In this document: positions 11,801 through 20,935 of the stretch, piece after piece
How positions within the stretch are numbered: position 1 is the stretch's first letter
How the letters are laid out: every line of letters starts with the position of its first letter
Source: Marisa cornuarietis
Taxonomy: Eukaryota > Mollusca > Gastropoda > Architaenioglossa > Ampullariidae
DNA length: 64,000 nt
Assembly: GCA_004794655.1 (NCBI GenBank)
Contig: SMMW01000042.1
Location: forward strand, 186,001-250,000
Reading direction: 5' to 3'
The notes under the pieces: generated by a model
Seen by the model: the letters and a program-made list of their open reading frames with translations, nothing else
Told to the model about the DNA's origin: nothing
Databases searched by the model: none
Position numbers and translations under genes: made by a program

Positions 11801-13232
11801 TGCTAGGTAAAAAAGGTAAAGGTCGTCCCCTAACCTGTCAGGTCGTAGGGGTGGGTGAGGGAAGGTGTTAGAAACCTCACTTTTTTCGGAGCGAGCATTA
11901 TGTATGGGCGGTGCCCATCTCTTTTCCCACGCTGCTTCACCTCCCATAATCCTCTGTGATGTCAGGTACCTATTCTCGACTGCTGGCTTGACTGGGGGAA
12001 GTTTATTGCGGCATTTACAAACAAACAATTATTGAAACAAATTTACGTGTCTGTCTTTTCGTATGGTTATGATTCCGTCTTTTACCTCTGCTCTTGTTTT
12101 GATTTCACTGGAAGACTATTATTGCCCTAGGAATCTACTTGTAATATTGGAGAATATACTATTTATATACACTATCAAATCAGATAAAATTACATAATAC
12201 TTTCACTGAGCACAGCATGTATCTGTTTTCCTTGTACCTTTTGCAGCCAACATATTGTAGTGAGACTGATATTAATTCTTACAATGTTTATTTATTCCAT
12301 CAATTTTTTTCTTCCCCTTACTAAAATTTTAAAAGCACTATTTTTTCAAAGCAGAGACGGGAAAACAAGAACTTCAACTCTTTTTTTTTTATTACATATA
12401 CTAGTTCTTGCAATATCAATATGTTTTTTTCTAAAAAAAATGCGTCGAGTCGAAATAAAAGTAGTTTGTGTTTGAGTGATAAGATGCATTTACTCTTCTT
12501 CTGTCGAGTACTGCCGTCATTCTAAATTTTCCTGTGTAATACGTAGAATCAATTCACTTAATAAGTGGAGTGATCTACCCTTTGATGACGAAACAGTTCA
12601 ATGATTCACCAGCAGGAAAAAAAACCGCCATATCCTGTTTACCTTTTTTGGAGATGGCCTTGTCTCTGACCTGCCATGTTCAGGAGACTACAAAAAGTTT
12701 CTTCACTTGTTGAAAAGCGACAAAAGCAGGGGAAGCTAAAATTACAGAGAGCGTGAGAGTATTCTGCTCTTTGGGATCAAAACTTCTGCTGTACATGAAC
12801 TCAGCCTGTGAAATGAGTCATGTGGACAGGAACACATACTTTTTTGACGATTTTATCCCGTGACACACAATGATGACAAACGCCTTTTGGAAAGGAGAGA
12901 TTACGCTAACTATAGTGACTGCACCCTCAGCCATTGTTCCGAAGAGGCTCAGGAAAACGGTGGCAACAAATTCTGTCCTTAAAGTTGTGCACTCTGATAT
13001 TCTCTCTCTCTCTCTTGGCTAGATGCATCTTCAGGTACGCACCAAGTGCATTTAAAGGAAATGAATGTCACACTTTTGAAGAGCAGAATGCGCTTTGGTG
13101 GCCCATAAACATGAAAACGAGTTATTTGGCATCTAACTCTTAATTCCATCTCACATCCTCAGCCCTGTAGACACATCTTCCTAGTAAGAGGCTCGAACAT
13201 GTACATTCCTTTAGTATATATGCACACAAACC

Positions 13233-13288
<56 letters not shown>

Positions 13289-13350
13289 AATACTCATCTT
13301 TACACAGGCGCGCGCTCGTGCACACGCACACACACACGTGTACTCTCAGT

Positions 13351-13421
<71 letters not shown>

Positions 13422-13876
13422 CACAAACACACGCAAACGATGTCTTCTCTCAATTAGAAAAAAAAAGAAAAGATGAATCGCCAACAGACAATAAGGAGCC
13501 ACTATGACGACCTAGACAAGAAAGTGTCACGGTAAGTTCTAACAGACAGCGAGATAGAAGGGCAGAAAAAAGTTGATACTAGACATCGTTATCTGCGGCA
13601 CGTGACAGACCATTTGGCAGTTTAATGATTAAAGGACGGTTCCCTGACCGTATTGGTTAGCGAGGCAACGTTTAGTAAACAGGGCTACGTATTATAAGTA
13701 GCAGAGAAAACACTGCACGATATCTAAGGTTTGCTCCCAAATTTGAGCACAAACAGACCATGTCATGATTATAACATAAGGTGGGGCCATTCATGTTGAC
13801 GAGGACATCCCGGACACACTGCGTGCTGTGGTTTTAGTAAAGTTTCTGATGGGCTCATCAAAGATCCGAGAGGGAC

Positions 13877-13911
<35 letters not shown>

Positions 13912-15566
13912 CAGAAAAGATAATTTAAGATGTAAAGAGGTGTTTCGATATTATTATTATTAAAGTAGATTTATATAGCGCAATTTTCAACCCCAGAGTC
14001 GACTCAATGCGCTTTCCCCCCAAAAAAACAAAAAAAAAACAGATTGACACAGAAACCATGTTCAAACAAAGACCAAACTTTTTAACAAACAATTATACAG
14101 AGACATTGCAACAAACAAAAATACAAGGTAGAAAAGAAAATACCGGACACAAACATGAACATAACATCTAAAGGATAACATTGAGAGTCATGGTGTGGCG
14201 GAGTCTACAGCTGTGAGCAAACCATTCGACGAATGTCAGCAGACACAGTCACAGTGAGTGAACTCAATACGCCCAGAGCACGCATTTAGGGTGAGCATTG
14301 TTGCCTCGTTCAAGAAATATGATGAATTGAAAAGACATCAGTCGTGTGGTAAAGTGCATGGCCTCACATGTCGGCGACGGCACGTGGGCAGTATTTGCGC
14401 GCTTGCTGCACAGAATCGTTTTATTTGTTTGTTGTTGTTTTTTTTAAGATCACATGCTCCATCTCTCTGGAGGTTGAGAAGGGCTAGTTTTGTCCTTGAC
14501 TCGGCTGAACTAAATCTGATGACGGTTCACAGCGCGGGCATTAGGCTGCCGTTGGACAGGTGTAATATGTTTTCCGATGGCTTTGAAATCTTTTTATGAC
14601 CACAGCGGAACTGTTTATCTTAGGATCTTAGTTGTTCAGCTTTTAACGACTGTTTGTCTCTTTGTTAATCTTTCTTCTGTTTAATTCTTATTGCGAAATA
14701 ATTATTATTCCTTGCTTTAATTTTTTTTTGCTGCGGATCCAGTGTCGTATGTCTAAGGTGTAGAGCTGGAGTTAGCACTGATCATTTAATCACTGTCAAT
14801 GAACATTTCCATCGCTGTTAGTCAAAATATCATCGACCATGATGTCGTAAGAAAACTTCTCTACACAGATGTCGCTGTGGAGAGAGTGGCAGTTGTCGCT
14901 AAGGACCATCAGTTCGCTGTCCCCTCCTAGATTTACTCAAGTATCCCAGGAGAGCCTCCCCTCCAGAGACACAAGCCGCCTGCGCTGGATCAAAGCTGGA
15001 GCCATCTTGACAACAACATAAACCAGAGCGACACACGGAGTTTTGCAGACGACACTGGGTGCTTAGTCTACAAGAAGCTCCATAGAAACCAGCTCTGTGT
15101 CATCTTCAGAATCTTCGGAAGAAACCGTTATGGCCTCATACAGAAAAGACCGGCAGTCGACGGGAAAAGTTGCTGAAGAAAACAAAAAGTCAAATAGTCC
15201 TGCGAAGCAAAGATGCAATGGAAAAAGCACCGGCCTACATAATGGACATCAAAAACACAACAAACTAAGAAAAAAATACAAAAATTGCGGAGAGCCGCCT
15301 CCCTCAAGCCTCAAGCCTGATATCACTGCACCCTAACCCTAAATATGAAATACTGCAGAGGATGTTTTCTTGGGCCAAGTTGTATACACTAGCATGTCAA
15401 CACTGGCGATCATCTTTGCCGTTTAGTGACTAACAAAGGGGGAAAGTAGGTGAAGGCAAGTTCTTTTTACAAAAAAAAAAAAAAAAAAATCGCTGATAAG
15501 GGTTCAGGAACTGTGCGAGTGAAGAAATCGACTATGCTAAAACAGTTTAGCCGCTTTGTGTCGAAA

Positions 15567-15613
<47 letters not shown>

Positions 15614-15740
15614 GTCGTGAAGTGCCGTCGACATAAATTCTTGACGTGACGTGAACATTCAACATAACGTCCTTGAGACTGTTGTTGCTAAATAACTGCT
15701 GTCATCCCCACCCACTTCGCTCTCCTAATTATCTGTAAGC

Positions 15741-15771
<31 letters not shown>

Positions 15772-16295
15772 TGTGCATGCGTGCGTGCGTATGTAAGTAA
15801 GCACACGTGTGTATGTGTGATATAAGTACTGCTGTGAAACATTTTTCATCTCAATTACTTGCGCAAACACAAATTAATTCTTAAGTGTTCAAACAGTGCA
15901 AATATGCAGTGATCGGGAATTAATTCGGTGGTTAAAAATTAATTATATGCTACTACAATGTAATATATAAGTACACAAGCAGTCTCATTCGCTCTCGCGG
16001 GTTACCCCCCCTCCTCAAATTCACTCACTCATGCATGTACAACCCTTCACGTGTACACCAACGTATTGACACGAGCTTTCACACTATAACGCGTGCACTC
16101 ACTCTAGCGAATCGCTATCAAGCTTTTCAAATTCGAATTGCTATCAGTCAAAGGCTCGACGACGTGTGATCTGACGACGCTGTCTGCACAGAATCGTTGG
16201 GCATCTATCACTTAGTGACCATTACTTCTCAGACTACGTCTTCTCGCCCTAAAACTCACCTGCCGTGTCACGTGATGTTTCACAAGCCTATCCAT
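2801..16295 (-). CDS. Ten-exon gene model, large disordered protein with a TRADD-N-like domain
   Basis: Exons, in transcript order, are 16295-16260, 12687-12643, 11271-10887, 10707-8049, 7519-7291, 7075-7021, 5488-5333, 4813-4328, 3703-3505 and 3038-2801. Every junction is AG/GT and every phase matches, giving 4,488 nt, or 1,495 codons plus TGA. Residues about 1-1188 are rich in Ser, Pro, Thr, Gln and Asn with no domain I recognise. Residues about 1189-1351 form a compact alpha/beta-like region ending in a TRADD-N-like module. Residues about 1352-1495 are Ser/Pro-rich then basic, with PTKKK and GRRRK clusters (possible nuclear import) and a KEN tripeptide. The first two exons are the least certain, and further 5' exons may lie upstream. 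The whole protein is not recognised. A scaffold or signalling adaptor role is only a guess from the domain. The eight downstream exons are much better supported than exons 1 and 2. Confidence 0.6.
3073..3078 (-). promoter_or_regulatory. Polyadenylation signal AATAAA in the exon 9-10 intron
   Basis: A minus-strand AATAAA sits about 425 nt after the TGA that would end the frame if the exon 9 donor were ignored. It could serve the shorter isoform ending in KAFSEL. Confidence 0.25.
3112..3196 (+). repeat. (AAT)n-associated TAGCGC repeat, exon 9-10 intron
   Basis: An (AAT)n run, then GATTTTTATAGCGCATATTC and CTCTTAGCGCTT. Same family as the copies at 1.4, 5.8, 13.9, 23.8 and 49.5 kb. Confidence 0.6.
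3505..3703 (-). CDS. Exon 9, Ser/Pro-rich linker with internal duplication
   Basis: The minus-strand acceptor CATTCTTACCACAG precedes 65 codons: [20 protein letters not shown], then two near copies of a unit ([10 protein letters not shown] and [10 protein letters not shown]), then [17 protein letters not shown]. The donor GCGAACT|GTGAGT leaves phase 2 and matches exon 10. If the donor is skipped the frame ends at once (CTG TGA), giving an isoform ending in KAFSEL. The opposite strand is also open here and its last codons look like a donor (GTGGTAAGAA), but that is the mirror of this acceptor. The composition favours the minus strand. Confidence 0.6.
3961..4050. repeat. 30-bp tandem repeat, three copies
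   Basis: Three adjacent 30-bp units begin with gagagaaaatagtacc and differ at a few bases. They lie in the intron between exons 8 and 9. Two of the three carry a minus-strand AATAAA. Confidence 0.9.
4040..4045 (-). promoter_or_regulatory. Polyadenylation signal AATAAA in the exon 8-9 intron
   Basis: A minus-strand AATAAA sits about 250 nt after the TGA at 4296 that ends exon 8 if its donor is not used. Another copy lies at 3980-3985. Both are part of the 30-bp tandem repeat, so repeat growth has multiplied the signal. Confidence 0.3.
4328..4813 (-). CDS. Exon 8, TRADD-N-like compact domain
   Basis: The strong acceptor GTCTCTTGCAG precedes 161 codons reading [20 protein letters not shown] onward. 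The first part has helical stretches ([34 protein letters not shown]). The last 66 residues start [19 protein letters not shown] and run through [12 protein letters not shown] to QYKQCLEEL. The order is strand, a cysteine, a Leu/Trp-rich helix, Gly-x-Leu, a long helix, strand, then Tyr-x-x-Cys. This resembles from memory the module paired with death domains in many mollusc and cnidarian proteins and the fold of TRADD's N-terminal domain. The donor GAGCTGG|GTCAGT is at phase 1. If it is ignored the frame ends eleven codons later at 4296 (QHPGL then TGA), giving a shorter isoform. Confidence 0.75.
5333..5488 (-). CDS. Exon 7, 156 nt, Ser/Arg/Tyr-rich
   Basis: On the minus strand the acceptor TTGTCATTAG precedes a frame reading [20 protein letters not shown] and onward through 51 codons. 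It ends at the strong donor AACCAG|GTAAAT at phase 1. Phase 1 on both sides matches exon 6 and exon 8. The codon flow and the Ser/Arg/Tyr content ([23 protein letters not shown]) resemble exon 5. It links the disordered part to the folded module in exon 8. An exon of 156 nt with phase 1 to 1 could be skipped without a frame change. Confidence 0.65.
5766..5867 (-). repeat. (GAA)n-headed TAGCGC repeat, minus orientation
   Basis: Read on the minus strand: (AAG)n, AATAAGGATTTATATAGCGC, then TTTGCTCAGAGCGCTTTACA. It matches the copy at 49488-49550 closely over about 50 bp. The head has become a GAA run here instead of AAT. Confidence 0.7.
6165..6302. repeat. 20-bp minisatellite, left part
   Basis: About seven degenerate 20-bp units of the form cctcacggtgattacccatg lie in the intron between exons 6 and 7. 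This part is more diverged than the right part and is cut off from it by a SINE. Confidence 0.85.
6320..6550 (-). mobile_element. tRNA-derived SINE (Glu/Asp-like head), inside minisatellite
   Basis: Read on the minus strand from about 6550, the head has an A-box-like TTAGTGTAGTGGTTTAAAC (6539-6521) and a B-box-like GTTCAGATCTC (6486-6476), as in tRNA-Glu/Asp. A body with GGGTTTTCTCCGGGTACTCC follows, a core shared by many animal SINE-like repeats. It sits between the two parts of the 20-bp minisatellite, so it inserted into that array. TCACGGTGATTA before it and TCACAATGATTA after it may be a target duplication or just the array unit. Confidence 0.7.
6553..6935. repeat. 20-bp minisatellite with 60-bp higher-order unit, right part
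   Basis: The 20-bp unit continues. From about 6600 it is ordered in triplets (ending ataacccatg, actactcatg and ttaatcgacg), giving a 60-bp higher-order unit repeated about five times with few differences. One copy has lost a base or two near 6711. Translations of the array give repeated peptides but there is no sign that it is coding. Confidence 0.9.
7021..7075 (-). CDS. Exon 6, 55-nt microexon with three tandem donors
   Basis: The minus strand shows a textbook acceptor: a branch-point-like TTCTAAT, then TTTATCCTCAG. It precedes 18 codons reading [18 protein letters not shown]. The exon ends at TTCACAG|GTACAT and converts phase 0 in to phase 1 out, exactly what exons 5 and 7 need. Two more copies of the donor follow at 15-nt spacing (GT at 7005 and 6990), each in the same phase and with no stop, so longer 70- and 85-nt versions are possible. 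The Arg/Gly-rich peptide has no known function. Confidence 0.55.
7291..7519 (-). CDS. Exon 5, 76 codons, phosphosite-like LRSYSEH / RRALSDS segment
   Basis: The minus-strand acceptor TTTATGTCCAG is followed by one base that completes an AGC codon from exon 4, then 76 codons to the donor CCAGAG|GTACCC at phase 0. The peptide includes [28 protein letters not shown] and [11 protein letters not shown]. Two Arg-x-x-Ser motifs resemble basophilic kinase or 14-3-3 sites, which is inference from motif shape only. The frame stays open past the donor for about 35 codons, so intron retention would give a short alternative end. The family is not recognised. Confidence 0.7.
8049..10707 (-). CDS. Exon 4, 2.66-kb exon, disordered Ser/Thr/Gln/Asn-rich region
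   Basis: This is the largest open frame in the window. It begins after the acceptor GTAAACAG at 10708 and stays open for 885 full codons to the donor CCCAAAAG|GTCAGT, leaving phase 2. The frame opens upstream of the first in-frame TTG and CTG codons, so the apparent start there is an artefact of exon structure. The product is low in hydrophobic and aromatic residues and high in Ser, Thr, Gln, Asn and Pro, as expected for a long disordered region. It has an NLS-like SPKRLKSG patch near its N-terminal quarter and a CDCC cysteine cluster near its end. No domain is recognised. An exon of this size with no stop is very unlikely by chance. Confidence 0.88.
10887..11271 (-). CDS. Exon 3, Ser/Pro/Thr-rich N-terminal segment
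   Basis: The minus-strand acceptor TTGTAACAG precedes GTG GAA GGC, which starts an open frame of 128 codons. The frame ends at the donor ATTACTG|GTAATA, leaving phase 1. The joined codon to the next exon becomes GAG (E), reading on as [13 protein letters not shown]. The peptide is rich in Pro, Ser and Thr, with phosphosite-like SPTSP and RSPKRT stretches, and one short helix-prone segment near [13 protein letters not shown]. No family is recognised. Three 30-bp tandem copies lie directly upstream of its acceptor. The intron to exon 4 is only 179 nt. Confidence 0.78.
11281..11370. repeat. 30-bp tandem repeat, three copies, beside exon 3 acceptor
   Basis: Three units of tttattttacacagccaga plus cagtaaaca-like sequence lie directly upstream of the exon 3 acceptor on the transcribed (minus) strand. 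They are read there as TGTTTACTGATC followed by GGCTGTGTAAAATAAA. Confidence 0.9.
11815..11955 (-). mobile_element. 5'-truncated Leu/Ser-like SINE
   Basis: The minus strand reads GCAGCGTGGGAAAAGAGATG, CACCGCCC, a CGAAAAAAGTGAGG run, and GGGGACGACCTTTACC, matching the body and tail of the copies at 26.3 and 28.6 kb. The tRNA head is missing. It lies in the intron between exons 2 and 3 of the main gene. Confidence 0.7.
12643..12687 (-). CDS. Candidate exon 2, 45 nt, Ser/Pro/Lys-rich
   Basis: On the minus strand the acceptor CTTTTTGTAG is followed by 15 codons reading [15 protein letters not shown] and then a strong donor, AAAAAAG|GTAAAC. The exon is 45 nt and phase 0 to 0, so it can be spliced in or skipped without changing the frame. 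Its composition matches the disordered Ser/Pro/basic character of the next exons. The short length makes this a moderate call. A cassette-exon role would be natural. Confidence 0.45.
13235..13436. repeat. Compound (CA)n microsatellite block
   Basis: A pure (CA)n run to 13285, a short linker, then (CA)n, (CT)n and (CA)n with interruptions. It lies in the first intron of the main gene. It causes the long Thr-His and Val-Cys open frames on the two strands. Confidence 0.95.
13458..13531 (+). CDS. Possible short plus-strand exon, antisense within the main gene's intron
   Basis: The acceptor-like TCTTCTCTCAATTAG precedes [20 protein letters not shown] then KKVS, and the frame runs into a strong donor, TCACG|GTAAGT. 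ATG at 13473 could start it. The minus strand at the same place has its own acceptor-like sequence, so the signal is ambiguous. No partner exon was found. Confidence 0.2.
13951..14020 (+). repeat. (ATT)n-associated TAGCGC repeat
   Basis: An ATT run, then GATTTATATAGCGCAATTTT and ACTCAATGCGCTTTCCC. Same short family as the other copies, in the long first intron of the main gene. Confidence 0.6.
15569..15775. repeat. (GT)n and (GC)n(GT)n microsatellites
   Basis: A (GT)n run at 15569-15612 and a (GC)n to (GT)n run at 15740-15775. The alternating purine-pyrimidine (CG)n/(TG)n junction is a good Z-DNA former. Confidence 0.95.
16260..16295 (-). CDS. Candidate first coding exon ([12 protein letters not shown])
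   Basis: On the minus strand an ATG at 16295 opens twelve codons that run straight into a strong donor, CGGCAG|GTGAGT, leaving phase 0. The next candidate exon (12687-12643) is phase 0 to 0 and the one after starts at phase 0, so the chain stays open. The same frame is also open upstream to an acceptor-like TTTTCAG ending at 16376, so this could instead be an internal exon starting at 16375, with the true start further upstream. Beyond it lie a G-rich tract and a CpG-rich segment, which fits a 5' gene end. Only twelve codons are involved, so chance cannot be excluded. Confidence 0.38.
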
Positions 16296-16453
16296 GGTCT
16301 CGCTGGTTCTCGCACCTGGCTGGCGTCCGTTCTCATGGTAATCAGGTGCGCAGGACTTGGTGCAGGTAGCGCTCGCTGAAAATAGCACACACTTCCGGTT
16401 TCGACACACGGTGGCTGGCGTCTATTGCTCTTGTCGATTTCCTGTCAGCACAG

Positions 16454-16506
16454 GGTAGGTCGGGGGGTGGGTGGCTGGGGGGCGGGGGTCGGGGGGGGAG
16501 AATGGG
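16454..16506 (+). promoter_or_regulatory. G-rich tract able to form G-quadruplex, near 5' end of the main gene
   Basis: Within about 50 bp there are at least five runs of three or more G (GGGGGGTGGGTGGC, then GGGGGG, GGGGG and GGGGGGGG), short loops between them. It lies about 160 bp upstream of the candidate first ATG, on the template strand for that gene. Confidence 0.5.
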
Positions 16507-17164
16507 GTGGCTTAAGATTTCCTGCCTTGGGTGCATAAGGAGAAAAAGGGAAGACGGGTTCTCTGATAATGCAGAGTAGTCGCTTTTATGTTCTAATCTG
16601 CTGTTCGAGAGTTATTGTTATAAGGTACTTATCCGAACAGAAAACTACGGAACGAAAGCAAGAGAGAGAGAGAGAGACGCGAGTGAAGAGTATTAGTGTG
16701 TTTCTGTGGTGGTGGGGGGGGGGTGAGGAGAGAATGTAAAAGTGATATCACAGATTTGTTTGTATATTGTGGTAAGAGTGATGGTCAGGGTAGGCAGCTG
16801 CAGACGAGAATGTTCGGGTATGTAAGAGGCATAAAAAAGAACAGATAAAGATAGGAAAAAGAGAAAGAAAGAGAAAATGAAATACAGAGAGGAAGAGAGA
16901 GGAACGCATCAAATAATCAGACGCACAGAGTGAATGCGTAAAGCAGGTGGAGATGAAGAGATATTGCTTGAAGATGGTAGCAGGAAATCTGGCATTGCGT
17001 TGTGGACCGTAAAAAACGAAGAAAGTCACGTGTTTCGATGGGGCATACGTTAAGGTCCCAACAGCCACGTCACGCTAACACATCCGTGGGCACAAACACT
17101 AACTCTAAAAACCAACTCCTGCCAGACGGTTTGTGTTAATAATTTATTATTATTATTAATACAT

Positions 17165-17480
17165 GGGCTGCCAGACACCACAACTTCCAACCCCAGTGCG
17201 AACACGCCCCACCAGCGTTTGGGTCAGCAGCCCTGAACTCGCGCCGTTGAGGGCGAGGGGCGCGCGCTGCACTGCGCATGACAGGCGACTGCGCACAAGC
17301 ATAATGCGGATTACGGCGGGAAGCACCACGTGCTTTTTTCCCGCAAAAATCAGCTGCATCGCGGGTGGTGGTGCCACTAAAAGGGTGCAGTGCACGCCAG
17401 GTCTGCCTGACACGTTGTCGGGTGATAGTGAGTTTATATAAAGTCTCTACCCATCCGGAGTTGGGGCGATCGGGGTGCAA
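17165..17480. promoter_or_regulatory. CpG-rich promoter-like segment
   Basis: A locally GC- and CpG-rich block about 0.9-1.2 kb upstream of the candidate first exon. It holds two NRF1-like cores (TGCGCATG and TGCGCACA), a CACGTG E-box, and a TTTATATAAAG element with good TATA form near 17432-17442 on the plus strand. It could be the start region of the minus-strand gene, of a plus-strand transcript, or both. A 92-codon plus-strand frame crosses it but has no other support. Confidence 0.3.
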
Positions 17481-18470
17481 GACAGCATGCTGTGCATGCT
17501 TACTGTCATACCGTAGGAACAAGATTACCAGCAGGCAACAGAAGGTAGGTAGTTCGTTTCCACTAACTGCACTTACGCACGTAAAATAAATATTGTACTT
17601 GCTTCAGGACTTTTTTTGACTGGGGGGGGGGGATCACAAAGTTGTCTTTTATCAAGAAAGACGGAATCACCGATAGGAATGTACTCCGCTGCAGAAGAAG
17701 AAAAGGGGATTCAATGGCCATCACTGTGTATCGGTTCTTGTTGTCATCTTGTTGCTTTTACTAATGGAGCTGTATATTGTTTCCGCTTAGATCAAAGGTC
17801 AGCTTTACGGGGGAGAATCATGTCTTTTGTTGTCTTTGGCTTGTCGCGGTTCTGTTTGCGAGAACTTATGAAAAAGAACTATGCCAGTATGTGCAGTTTC
17901 TCTCTCCTTTAAGACTGGCTAAATGTCAAACTATTGTTTTACACTGTTTCACGGATATCTAGACGGGAATCGCAAAAAGTACTTAAGACAGGAAAAAATA
18001 TCGGAATGGCGATGGTAGGATTGAATTTGTTAACAAAAATCTTTAAGGAAAGAGAAAGGGGCTTTTATTTTTCTGTCACCTTCCTTTGTGATAGCAGTAA
18101 CCAGTTTCAGAGAACGGAGTGTGTAGAACTGAAGGACGCCAAAGACAGCAAAGAAGGCCAAATAATCAAACAAATAATTTTTCTGTAGCACATTACGTTA
18201 ACACAAACTGTTAACAAAGCCGACGATATCTGCTGTAAAAATACTCAGGCTAGCATGTTTTATAAGACCTGACTCGTCACCAAACCAGATACGCTCTGCT
18301 GGCGGCAGGAAAAGAGGTTCTTTCCTCATTCAAGACGATATTTCTGTCGTCCTTAAAAGTTTCCGGGGTGTAACGATCACGTGCACCTTTCAGCTCACAA
18401 TAGACCGACACTTTGCACTGAGATGCCGATAGGCTTGGGTAGTGAACACTAAACGTCCTCTGAATGTGTG

Positions 18471-18472
<2 letters not shown>

Positions 18473-18536
<64 letters not shown>
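18473..18536. repeat. (CA)n microsatellite, about 32 units
   Basis: An uninterrupted (CA)n run. Confidence 0.95.
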
Positions 18537-18539
<3 letters not shown>

Positions 18540-20129
18540 AAAACAATGGCATGATGTATTTCTCTATGCTGCATACTGAAAGTGAATATGGGTAATTTAA
18601 CTATCGAAAATAACGTAAGAAATCTAAACTTAGGATAAAAGCTTATGAGAAATTAGCTAAGGAAAATATCTGATTGAAAGTGTACTTTAAAAAATATGAA
18701 CCATCGAAAAAATTTATACGAGCTCTTCTTGCTGCCCATTGTCTCGGTAGTTGACAGTTATGGACCCTTCTCGTTTTTTTTTTGAGTGGTTGGCCAAGTT
18801 TCTTTGAAGTCAAGTTTTTTTTTTTAATTTACTTTACAGTAGATGCAGTTAGTTCCTTACTCTGTTCTTACTGTGCAGCCTGAATTACTCTATGACTATA
18901 CACAACATTACTTTTATATCGACTTGATTTCTGAAATTTTTAGTTTTTAAGTATTTATATGTGTATATGTACAAACTGCACATTACAATGTGTACCTTTA
19001 AACCTGTGTGAATATGAGTGTACACGTGTGTGTGTGTGTGTGTGCAGCTGGATCTCGTTTCCCCCTCGGTAGTGTACTGGGAGAGCTTCTCGATGACAGC
19101 TTTCAAAGGGCGACAACACAAGTATATAAAGGCTTTTCTTACGCCAGCTATGAATAATGTCATTGACAGAGGCTGTCCGCTGCACCCTCCTTCGGAAATC
19201 GTGGCAGAGTAAACAAGTCCCACACAGCTAGCAAACATCACAAGATTCTGTGGCAAAAGTGTTGCTTAATATGACGACACTCAAAAATTTGCTTCCACCT
19301 GGATTACTCTTCAAGTTGTTGGAGCGTTCGGATTACGTTCAGTTTACAAGCCGACAGTTCGCTAAACACAAAAACAGCAAAAGGATCTATGGTTCGATTC
19401 ATTTCTGTGGATATCGGTATCATGATATTGTGAATGTTTGTGAATATCGGTCAAACGTACTTCAAGGTGCTTGCCGACATTTCCTGTAAAGGATGTAATT
19501 ACCTTGCAACTGTGCCTCCCTCCTTTTTTTTTGGGGGGGGGGGAATATGGAGAAAGTGCATCACGTGAGATTCACAGCGTGAGGACAGCGAACATGTGAC
19601 AGGTTCTGACTGACACTCGTGTACGTCACCATCCTTTGTGGTTAGCGAGAACCAGCAGAGGTCTGGCGTGGGATCTGCTTTCAACTGTTGTTTCTTGTTT
19701 TCTGAGGAAAACGTGGTTTCTGCAGCAAAACTATACTAAACCCACGATTGGTTCCTGGCAGGAAATTTTCTGATTTGAGCAGTGAAACTGCCGCCGCCAC
19801 ACTAAGCTTAAAGATTCAAGAGGGATACTTGTTGGCGATCAAAAGGGAAGCAACATATATACCATCTCTAGTAGTTTATCCAGTTTACTGCTAGAAATGT
19901 CGACTTTTCTTTAACTTTACAGTTCTAAATAGTCCACGGTATAAACCAAAAGAATTGGAAAACTGTGAATTCCCGATGACCGTCATTTTGGTGTCTCATA
20001 TGGATACCAGGAGGTGAGCAGCGGTCACGTGTGTGCGCTTGACGACGATCGGAGCGTGGACTGTCTAGAAGTTTTTCACTGACATTTATAAGCGCTAGAT
20101 GGTCACACTATTCCATATTGTCTTACAGT

Positions 20130-20400
20130 AATGTGCCTTTGAGAGCGTCACACAATGAGCAAATAGTCTCAGGATGTGACAGCATACAAAGAAATATTTT
20201 TACAGAAACATAATCAGAATGTGACATCTTACACAGGAATACTTTACAGAATGTCAGAATGTGACTTCTTACGCAGGAATACTTTACCGAAAGAGGGTTG
20301 GAATCTGACCCCTTGAAATAGATACACAATGTGTCAGAAAGTGATATTTTACAGAGGATTTTCTCAAAATCGCCGTCAGAATGTGAGGTTTTACAAAGGG
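20130..20400. repeat. About 40-bp diverged minisatellite (gaatgtgacatcttacacag)
   Basis: Several units built on gaatgtgacatcttacacag plus gaatactttacagaatgtca, with growing divergence to the right. The minus-strand open frame across it (about 144 codons) is a product of the repeat. Confidence 0.75.
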
Positions 20401-20761
20401 ACAAGGTTAAAAGAGCATGACAGTGAGAAAGCCAAATCACCGTATGTAACTGATAAACACCAGCAATGGTTAAAAATGTATGATAACAAACAAAATGGTA
20501 AACTGAATAGTTATCAAAGGTCTTTCTCTGTAAAAATCCGAAATATCCCTTGTGCATAAGAATTAATTCTTAGAAAAATATATATTTCTCTGAAAATAAC
20601 GAAAAAGATGTAATCCTCTACCTACTGCATTTCAAACAACGGACTTTGTGATAAAAAAAATCTCGGGGGGAAAAAAATTTCTGCAGAAATCTCTGGTCGT
20701 TTTTTCTGTTGAGTAATTCACGTGTAAATTTTGACCGTCATTTTGTGACGTCAGCGTAAGA

Positions 20762-20935
20762 AGAAGTATTCATATGACCTCAATGTAGTTAGAGACATTA
20801 TGTAATTTTATGACGTCTGTGTCGTTCGAAACACTATATAATTTTATGACATCTGTGTAGATAGAAAGATTATATAATTTTATGACATCAGTGTAGTTAG
20901 AAACAATGTGTAATTTTATGACGTCTGTGTAGGGA
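20762..20935. repeat. 36-bp minisatellite (ataattttatgacatctgtg)
   Basis: Nearly five copies of ataattttatgacatctgtg plus tagatagaaagattat, with point changes between copies. Confidence 0.85.

Noticed and set aside
13140..13507. Long Thr-His and Val-Cys open frames on both strands
   Set aside because: They are translations of (CA)n/(GT)n arrays. The same applies to frames at 18277-18552, 23065-23391, 46779-47114 and 47811-48206.
14927..15340. Protein-like frames with [11 protein letters not shown], like a LINE reverse transcriptase motif, and an overlapping Ser-rich frame
   Set aside because: Only the short motif fits a reverse transcriptase and the sequence around it does not follow the family. 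Three frames look equally protein-like, so I could not choose one.
17163..17441. 92-codon ATG frame on the plus strand
   Set aside because: It lies in a CpG-rich block where stops are rare, overlaps a longer minus-strand frame, and shows no domain.
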